The translations under genes and the position numbers were made by a program. A stretch of 13,849 nucleotides of DNA. Origin: UBA1388 sp964555515. GTDB lineage: Bacteria; Patescibacteriota; Microgenomatia; UBA1400; PJMF01. How positions within the stretch are numbered: position 1 is the first letter of the stretch; each line of letters starts with the position of its first letter. Shown piece by piece: positions 7,545-11,830 of this stretch. Below the pieces are notes generated by a model. It made no database searches. It was given only the letters and a program-made list of their open reading frames with translations, and was not told where the DNA came from. The stretch is from the NCBI GenBank assembly GCA_964555515.1, contig CAZKSJ010000024.1, positions 1-13,849 of the forward strand. Reading direction: 5' to 3'.

Positions 7545-8828
7545 ATGACCAAGCAAACGACCAAAAAAGTAGCAACAAAAGCTACTAAAAAAACTGAAGA
7601 AAAAGAAAAAAAAGTAACAAAGACAGTAGCAAGTAAGACAGCCCCAGCTGAACAAGAAACACTAACAGAAAAAACTCCAACAGCAAAAGTTGATCAAAAA
7701 ACTCAGAATACTGTTTCTAAAAATGCTGCTCCCCAAACGATGGAGGAGTTGCTGGCTGCAGCAGACTACAAGTTAGACATTCCCCAAAAAGGCGAAACTA
7801 TTGTTGGCACCATTACTGCCATTGGCAAGAAAAGTGTGCTGATTGATATTGGTGGTAAAACCGAGGGAATTGTGGCAGACAAAGAGTTTGGTTTGGCCAA
7901 AGAATATGTCACCACCCTCAAAGAAGGTGACGAAATTGAAGCCCAAGTAGTATCAGAAGAAAATAATCTTGGACAGGTATTGCTATCGCTTAAAAGAGCG
8001 GCCATGGATGCCAGGTGGGACTTCTTTTCTGAAGCAATGACAGAAAAAAACGTATTGGATGCCAAGGGAATTGATGTCAACAAAGGCGGTCTGATTGTGT
8101 TAGTCAACGGCGTGCGTGGGTTTGTGCCTTCCAGCCAATTTGGCAAGGATTTGGTAGGCAAATACATGCAGTTGAAGGGGCAAAAAATCAAAGTGATGGC
8201 AATCGAAGTTGATCGTGAGAAAAATAGACTGATCTTTTCGGAGAGACATGTTTCAGAAGCAGAAGAAATTGCTCAAAAATCACAAGCGTTGGAAGCAGTC
8301 AAAGTCAATGAAGTTTACGAAGGAGTTGTCTCTGGAGTAATGCCATTTGGTTTGTTTGTGACGGTGGAAGTACCGGTTGATCCTCAAGCAAAGGAAAAAG
8401 ATTCAGCGGTGGGGCAGGTAGAAGGACTCGTCCACATTTCTGAGATTTCTTGGGAAAAAGTCAGTCATCCGCGCGATTACAGCTCGGTTGGCGATCGTAT
8501 TAAAGTGCGAGTTTTAGGTTTGGACGAAAGAACAAACAAACTCAATTTATCGATTAAAAAACTGTCAGATGATCCATGGATCAATATCGACGAGCGTTAT
8601 GAAGTGGGCACCAGCGTTTCTGGAAAAGTGTCGCGGGTTGAGCCTTTTGGAGTCTTCGTCAACGTTGAGCCTGGTGTAGACGGCTTAATCCATTCGAGTA
8701 AGCTTGATTCTAGTGTTGAGCTCAAAAAAGGCGATGCAGTCACGGTCAATGTGGAGAGTGTCGATCCAGAACAGAGAAGAATGAGTTTAAGCTTGGTGTT
8801 ATCTGAATTGCCAGTTGGTTACAAGTAA
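7545..8828 (+). CDS. rpsA: Ribosomal protein S1, four S1 domains
   Basis: 427 residues. An RNA-binding protein that helps the 30S subunit capture mRNA. After a Lys/Thr/Glu-rich, probably disordered tail (1-60) come four OB-fold S1 domains: 82-151 (GTITAIGKKSVLIDIGGKTEG), 165-234, 255-338 and 354-418 (GKVSRVEPFGVFVNVEPG). The third domain has a 15-residue polar insertion (about 277-291) in a surface loop. The G-x-V-x-x-V-x-x-FG-x-FV signature is best in domains 3 and 4, as expected for the mRNA-binding repeats. Escherichia coli S1 has six domains; four is usual for shorter bacterial S1 proteins. An earlier in-frame ATG at 7524 overlaps the Shine-Dalgarno sequence AAAGGAG, so the ATG at 7545 is the real start. 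Some four-domain relatives lack ribosome association, so the exact role is inferred. Confidence 0.92.
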   Translation: MTKQTTKKVATKATKKTEEKEKKVTKTVASKTAPAEQETLTEKTPTAKVDQKTQNTVSKNAAPQTMEELLAAADYKLDIPQKGETIVGTITAIGKKSVLIDIGGKTEGIVADKEFGLAKEYVTTLKEGDEIEAQVVSEENNLGQVLLSLKRAAMDARWDFFSEAMTEKNVLDAKGIDVNKGGLIVLVNGVRGFVPSSQFGKDLVGKYMQLKGQKIKVMAIEVDREKNRLIFSERHVSEAEEIAQKSQALEAVKVNEVYEGVVSGVMPFGLFVTVEVPVDPQAKEKDSAVGQVEGLVHISEISWEKVSHPRDYSSVGDRIKVRVLGLDERTNKLNLSIKKLSDDPWINIDERYEVGTSVSGKVSRVEPFGVFVNVEPGVDGLIHSSKLDSSVELKKGDAVTVNVESVDPEQRRMSLSLVLSELPVGYK

Positions 8829-8892
8829 GCTTTTGGTGATTGTTGACTTACGAGATAGCCGCCTTGGACATTCGATAAGACAACAGTAAGTC
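8825..8892 (+). promoter_or_regulatory. Three mutually complementary segments after the S1 gene
   Basis: GTAAG (8825-8829, spanning the S1 stop codon) and GTAAGTC (8886-8892) can each pair with GACTTAC (8845-8851). A third small hairpin, AACAG/CTGTT (8882-8896), overlaps the last segment. Competing pairings are a feature of attenuators, but the stems are short (5-7 bp) and no T run follows. Listed as a possibility only. Confidence 0.25.
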
Positions 8893-8985
8893 TGTTAGCA
8901 TTGGGCGCATTTGATCAGCAATTTTGTAAGCTCAGAGACACGCAGCTTGAACACTTAGGTCTGCAAAAGTTATCATAAAGGAACT

Positions 8986-9357
8986 ATGGCAAAAAAACGC
9001 ATGATTGTGACAGATGACCAATTGTTGGTAGACATGGACTTAATTTTTTCAGCGATTGATGACGCCGACGGTAATTGGCAGCAAGTTGAGAAAGATATGG
9101 ATCAATACGTGCGGATGGTACGGGAGATGATCAAAGATTCTGCCAAGACTGTTGCCGTACCTAAGCAGAGAATGGTGGTGACCGATGATCAGTTGTTGAT
9201 TGATATTGATCTGTTGTTTAACGCCATCCGTGAGGCTAATGGTGACTGGGAGAAGGTGGCCGACGATATGCAAGCATATCTGGATGCAGTGGCCGATATG
9301 GTCAGCGATGAAGAAGATGATGAAGACTTTTCCACAACGGTTGGCATCAAAAATTGA
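8986..9357 (+). CDS. Small acidic protein built of two copies of a 47-residue motif
   Basis: 123 residues, strongly acidic, no signal peptide, membrane segment or Cys. Residues 4-50 and 61-107 are internal repeats offset by 57. The shared pattern is RMxVTDDQLLxDxDLxFxAI, then AxGxWxxVxxDMxxYxxxV, then M and D. A basic-plus-Pro linker (53-60) joins them, and a tail of Asp/Glu (about 108-116) follows. The conserved Trp and the periodic hydrophobics suggest each unit is a small helical bundle. I do not recognise the family. AAAGGA lies 3-5 nt before the ATG. The gene sits 157 bp after the S1 gene and 82 bp before the next start, all on the same strand. A role in binding a basic partner or nucleic-acid-associated protein is speculation. 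Confidence 0.75.
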   Translation: MAKKRMIVTDDQLLVDMDLIFSAIDDADGNWQQVEKDMDQYVRMVREMIKDSAKTVAVPKQRMVVTDDQLLIDIDLLFNAIREANGDWEKVADDMQAYLDAVADMVSDEEDDEDFSTTVGIKN

Positions 9358-9365
9358 TTGATTTA

Positions 9366-9374
9366 TGCTATAAT
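9366..9374 (+). promoter_or_regulatory. Extended -10 promoter for the 200-aa protein gene
   Basis: TGC followed by a perfect TATAAT (9369-9374), immediately after the upstream stop codon. No -35 with proper spacing is seen (TTGATT at 9354-9359 is only 9 bp away), so it would act as an extended -10 promoter. Start near 9381, leader about 59 nt. Confidence 0.55.
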
Positions 9375-9439
9375 ACCTCCTGTAGATACTTCATATTTTT
9401 TTGAATTTGTTGATATAGATTTAGTAGATGGGAGCACTT

Positions 9440-10042
9440 ATGGCATATGTAATTACCTGTGGTGACGAAGGTGTGCAAATTAACGCGGGAACTCGCTTGG
9501 GTGTGGTTGGCGCGGGTTACAAGGTGCCTGGCTTTAGTGAAGTCGTCAAAATTCTCAAGAAAATTTTTGGCAAAGATTTACGAATTGCTGCCAGCGAAGA
9601 GAACGACTGGTTAAAAGCGCAACTCAATTTAGCCAACTGGGATCAAGTCAATGCCAGCGCTCAGCAGCATATTGAAGCTTTAGCAGATAAAGAGAAGTTG
9701 CTATATGCTGGCTACTTGCCTTTCAGTGATCCTCGTCAATTAAAACACGATATTAAAGGTCATATGGTACGCCCCCACAAAGTCCATATTGCTAACAAGA
9801 TTTCTTTTAGTTTGGGCGGGGGTGAGCAAACCTACAACTTAGGTCACTTTCAAGTTAGTGCCGATTGGGTGGCTGAAGCTGATGAAAAATTGGTCAAGTC
9901 ATTTTTGGGTACTCAAGTAGAGTTCTATGAAAAGCTGGTTGGTGGTAATAAATTGGAGCGGGTGGTAGAGTTTAATGGTGATTTGGGTGAAGAAGTCGCC
10001 GCCAAAAATGAGGCTGTTTTGAAGAAATTGGGTTTTATTTAA
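9440..10042 (+). CDS. Unrecognised 200-aa cytosolic protein
   Basis: 200 residues from the chosen start. There is no signal peptide or membrane segment, and only one Cys (Cys7). The N-terminal part has a Gly-rich stretch (GTRLGVVGAGYKVPG, about 18-32). The centre contains a His/Lys-rich segment (KHDIKGHMVRPHKVH, about 101-115) followed by SLGGGEQTYNLGHF, alternating like beta strands. The end (about 140-200) is predicted helical. The Gly-rich stretch does not match a standard nucleotide-binding loop closely enough to assign one. The start at 9440 is preferred over the in-frame ATG at 9428 because GGGAG (9430-9434) overlaps the latter and lies 5 nt before the former. It has its own extended -10 promoter and a strong terminator, so it is probably a single-gene unit. 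Function unknown. Confidence 0.75.
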   Translation: MAYVITCGDEGVQINAGTRLGVVGAGYKVPGFSEVVKILKKIFGKDLRIAASEENDWLKAQLNLANWDQVNASAQQHIEALADKEKLLYAGYLPFSDPRQLKHDIKGHMVRPHKVHIANKISFSLGGGEQTYNLGHFQVSADWVAEADEKLVKSFLGTQVEFYEKLVGGNKLERVVEFNGDLGEEVAAKNEAVLKKLGFI

Positions 10043-10106
10043 GATTTTAAACTTGGTTTGAGTCTGATTTGAGCTCGGCTGCTTTGGGGTTGATCTGATT
10101 AATGTT

Positions 10107-10145
10107 GGTCGGTAGCTGGTGAATAACCTGTCCGACCGTTTTTTT
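10107..10145 (+). terminator. Intrinsic terminator after the 200-aa protein gene
   Basis: GGTCGG (10107-10112) pairs with CCGACC (10132-10137). Inside, GC/GT and GGT/ACC extend the stem around a 5-base loop. One G and then seven T (10139-10145) follow. It lies 65 bp after the stop codon, on the plus strand only. Confidence 0.88.
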
Positions 10146-10203
10146 GTAGATTTCGCGCAGTTTCATTAAAATGAATTCACAAAGCAATCCGCTAATAATC
10201 TGC
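10146..10203. other. Spacer between terminator and next promoter
   Basis: No gene, stem or binding site stands out here. Together with the flanking terminator and promoter-leader it makes up the 303-bp gap between the two coding regions. Confidence 0.4.
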
Positions 10204-10231
10204 TTGTATCTGTCCGCTACGGGATTATAAT
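10204..10231 (+). promoter_or_regulatory. Sigma70-type promoter for the carbonic-anhydrase-like gene
   Basis: TTGTAT (10204-10209) and a perfect TATAAT (10226-10231) with 16 bp between them. Transcription would start near 10238, giving a leader of about 108 nt with small hairpins at 10273-10288 (AAGGTT/AACTTT, GAAG loop) and 10301-10314 (TGGT/ACCA). Confidence 0.65.
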
Positions 10232-10329
10232 TTGCTCTGTTTTGTGGCTAGTTAGTGGCCAGTCTTAGGTGGAAGGTTGAAGAACTTTAGTAAGTAGGTC
10301 TGGTTGCAATACCACAGTATCAATTATTA

Positions 10330-10342
10330 AATCTTAAAGATT
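10330..10342 (+). promoter_or_regulatory. Palindrome covering the ribosome-binding region
   Basis: AATCTT-A-AAGATT lies three bases before the ATG at 10346. The only Shine-Dalgarno-like bases, AAAGA (10336-10340), are inside it. It could be an operator half-pair or a weak translation-limiting fold; with a one-base centre an intramolecular hairpin would lose its inner pairs. Confidence 0.4.
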
Positions 10343-10345
10343 AAT

Positions 10346-11116
10346 ATGTCACCAGAAAAAGCTCAACCTACTAGCAGGCCAATTGAGCCTACTAACCACT
10401 CTGAGCAAGAGACAATGGTGTCTTGGCAGGAGTTTCAATCCGCATTTGGTGTGTTTGCCAACGACTACTCAATTGTTGGACATGATGGAGAGCCGGTAAT
10501 TAGTATCTTTGATGGAGTTCGTGAAGCAGGCAAATATACTGTGACCGGTTTGAGCGACATGACTGAAGCAGAATTTCAGGAGAAAGTTGCTGGCAAAAGT
10601 TTTGTGGTTTTAATTCAATGTATGGATGCCAGGGGAGCTAATCAAACTTATCAGGCAATTACTCAAGAACAAGTTGTGGGTTCTGAGCACCAGCGGGGCA
10701 CTCAATCAGAGATCATGCTTTTATCAATGGGCGGCGGGATTATCCAAGTACCAGAAATATTACATAATGGTGAACCCATACAAGTTAGTCGAGATCAGGC
10801 AATTAAAACAATCCTCCAATACTTGGCGCAACACATTGACTTAGCCAAGCTTGTTGCCACCGACCACGATTGTCGGTGTGGTGCTTGTGCATACTACAAT
10901 GATGGTGTGGGTGTACCGGAAGTACTGGATGTAGAGCGTGGCTCTGAGGCCGAACAAGCTGAGATGATTAAAAGGATCGTTGATTCTATACATACCCTGG
11001 TGCCATTAAAATGGCTGCAAGATGGTTTGGTTGAGGCAAGACTAGCTCACTTTGATGGTGAGGAGGGAAAAGAAAAGTTTGCATCATTTGTCAAAATTCC
11101 CTTGGAAGTGCAGTAG
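10346..11116 (+). CDS. Divergent beta-carbonic-anhydrase-like protein
   Basis: 256 residues, cytosolic, with a polar 25-residue start. CMDAR (92-96) matches the beta-carbonic anhydrase C-x-D-x-R motif, in which Cys is a zinc ligand and Asp-Arg form the gate dyad. MGGGIIQVPE (128-137) sits where the family has R-x-A-G. ATDHDCRCGAC (171-181) corresponds to the second zinc site, normally H-x-x-C-G. Here the His before the C-G pair is one residue too far (His174, Cys178), with extra Cys176 and Cys181. Classical enzymes are usually near 200-230 residues. It may bind zinc with altered geometry, act on a substrate other than CO2, or be a non-catalytic relative. Start chosen at the first ATG; Met24 is an alternative. 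It has its own promoter, and no clear terminator before the RNA unit. Confidence 0.7.
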   Translation: MSPEKAQPTSRPIEPTNHSEQETMVSWQEFQSAFGVFANDYSIVGHDGEPVISIFDGVREAGKYTVTGLSDMTEAEFQEKVAGKSFVVLIQCMDARGANQTYQAITQEQVVGSEHQRGTQSEIMLLSMGGGIIQVPEILHNGEPIQVSRDQAIKTILQYLAQHIDLAKLVATDHDCRCGACAYYNDGVGVPEVLDVERGSEAEQAEMIKRIVDSIHTLVPLKWLQDGLVEARLAHFDGEEGKEKFASFVKIPLEVQ

Positions 11117-11235
11117 CTTTTCAACAGTTGCCAGATTATTTCCAGCCAGCTTTCTACTTTTTGGCCAATTATTGAAATTAACTTGGGTGATTTAGAAAAC
11201 AACGAAGCTAGGGTAGTTGGCTACTCACCCACTGC

Positions 11236-11265
11236 TTGACAACAGGCCATTGCATCGACTACAAT
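11236..11265 (+). promoter_or_regulatory. Strong promoter for the tRNA-Ala-23S unit
   Basis: A consensus TTGACA (11236-11241) and TACAAT (11260-11265) are separated by 18 bp, the best -35 in the window. Transcription would begin near 11272, about 187 nt before the tRNA. The rest of the 342-bp gap upstream (11117-11235) has no gene, only a small hairpin at 11211-11226 (GGGTAG/CTACTC). Confidence 0.75.
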
Positions 11266-11293
11266 ACTGATCCTGTTCGGGAAACAGCCAGAC

Positions 11294-11321
11294 ATTGCGT
11301 TATCAGCTTCTGATCCGCAAT
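11294..11321 (+). promoter_or_regulatory. Leader hairpin 1 of the rRNA unit
   Basis: ATTGCG (11294-11299) pairs with CGCAAT (11316-11321), and ATCAG (11302-11306) with CTGAT (11310-11314), with a CTT loop and a small internal bulge. It lies about 22 nt after the predicted transcription start, where rRNA leaders carry antitermination or folding elements. Confidence 0.6.
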
Positions 11322-11384
11322 CCCTCGAGAAATTTACAGATTTAAGAAAATAATACGCATCATTTTTTTTGGTGGGTATTTCAA

Positions 11385-11424
11385 TCTGCCCAGTTGAGAT
11401 CAGTCATGAGGCTGACCAGGCAGA
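11385..11424 (+). promoter_or_regulatory. Leader hairpin 2 of the rRNA unit
   Basis: Outer stem TCTGCC (11385-11390) with GGCAGA (11419-11424). Inner stem GATCAGTC (11398-11405) with GGCTGACC (11410-11417), eight positions with one mismatch and one G-U pair, closing an ATGA loop. It lies just before the boxA-like sequence, resembling the order boxB hairpin then boxA. Confidence 0.55.
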
Positions 11425-11435
11425 GACATCTTAGA

Positions 11436-11447
11436 GCGTGTTTAACA
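11436..11447 (+). promoter_or_regulatory. boxA-like antitermination element
   Basis: GCGTGTTTAACA resembles the rRNA boxA core (GCTCTTTAACA), the NusB/NusE binding site. Its position, 11 nt before tRNA-Ala and after a hairpin, is right for such a signal. The match is good only in the TTTAACA half. Confidence 0.4.
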
Positions 11448-11458
11448 ACAAAACAGAT

Positions 11459-11532
11459 GGGCCTGTAGCTCAGCTGGCTAGAGTGCCTCATTTGCAATGA
11501 GGAGGTCAGGAGTTCGAGTCTCCTCAGGTCCA
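11459..11532 (+). tRNA. tRNA-Ala (anticodon UGC)
   Basis: A complete cloverleaf of 74 nt. The acceptor GGGCCTG/CAGGTCC includes the G3-U70 pair that is the alanine identity element. The D arm is GCTC/GAGT, the anticodon stem CCTCA/TGAGG with loop TTTGCAA, and the T arm AGGAG/CTCCT with loop TTCGAGT. The discriminator is A. The 3' CCA is not encoded, so it must be added by CCA transferase. It lies about 298 bp before 23S, as tRNA-Ala often does in rRNA spacers, but with no 16S on its other side. Confidence 0.97.
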
Positions 11533-11551
11533 CAACCAGGGTTGACACTCA

Positions 11552-11586
11552 GCTATCGATCGGGTTGGCTCGGTAGCATCGATAGC
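11552..11586 (+). repeat. 9-bp perfect inverted repeat after tRNA-Ala
   Basis: GCTATCGAT (11552-11560) and ATCGATAGC (11578-11586) around a 17-base loop, 19 nt after the tRNA 3' end. It could mark the boundary for tRNA 3' trimming in the precursor. No T run follows, so it is not a terminator. Confidence 0.6.
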
Positions 11587-11624
11587 AAACGATGTCGACA
11601 AGTTGTGTTGGCGGTGACGAAAAA

Positions 11625-11681
11625 TTAGAAGTTGTGAATTGGATGTTGGTTTCTTACTAATATCCAATTCATAGCTCCTAA
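11625..11681 (+). other. Long RNA hairpin in the tRNA-23S spacer
   Basis: Bases 11625-11650 pair with 11656-11681 around the loop TTCTT. There are 26 pair positions with one mismatch (A11629/C11677). The core is TGAATTGGAT/ATCCAATTCA. Four pairs are G-U on the plus strand and would be A-C mismatches on the minus strand, so the fold belongs to the rRNA precursor. A helix this long fits an RNase III-type processing site. Confidence 0.7.
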
Positions 11682-11740
11682 CAATTTTGAAGGGTAGCTA
11701 TCGCTCCTTAAAAAGTGAAGAAAAGTAAAATTGTCATGAT

Positions 11741-11757
11741 GAACGTTAAAAACGTTC
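11741..11757 (+). repeat. Short hairpin in the pre-23S spacer
   Basis: GAACGTT (11741-11747) and AACGTTC (11751-11757) form a perfect 7-bp stem with an AAA loop, between the long hairpin and the 23S 5' end. Confidence 0.55.
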
Positions 11758-11798
11758 AAATGGCCATGCATCTTTATTAATTTTAATTAAACAAATAT

Positions 11799-11818
11799 TT
11801 TTACACGCAAGTGTAAAA
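11799..11818 (+). other. GCAA-tetraloop hairpin before 23S
   Basis: TTTTACAC (11799-11806), loop GCAA, GTGTAAAA (11811-11818): an 8-bp stem capped by a GNRA tetraloop, about 12 nt before the inferred mature 23S 5' end. Probably part of the precursor fold around the maturation site. Confidence 0.55.
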
Positions 11819-11830
11819 GTTAGCTCAATT

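Noticed and set aside
8947..8976. TTGAAC-18 bp-TATCAT as promoter of the duplicated-motif gene
   Set aside because: The start point would fall at about 8983, cutting off the AAAGGA ribosome-binding site, so it conflicts with the better-supported signal.
9354..9359. TTGATT as -35 of the promoter at 9369
   Set aside because: Only 9 bp from the -10, too close for a sigma70 promoter.
11117..11458. 16S rRNA 3' end or a small protein gene upstream of tRNA-Ala
   Set aside because: No 16S 3'-terminal motif and no frame with a ribosome-binding site of useful length; the stretch is better explained as promoter plus leader.
11542..11547. TTGACA after tRNA-Ala as a second 23S promoter
   Set aside because: No -10-like hexamer at 15-19 bp; the bases there belong to the inverted repeat at 11552-11586.
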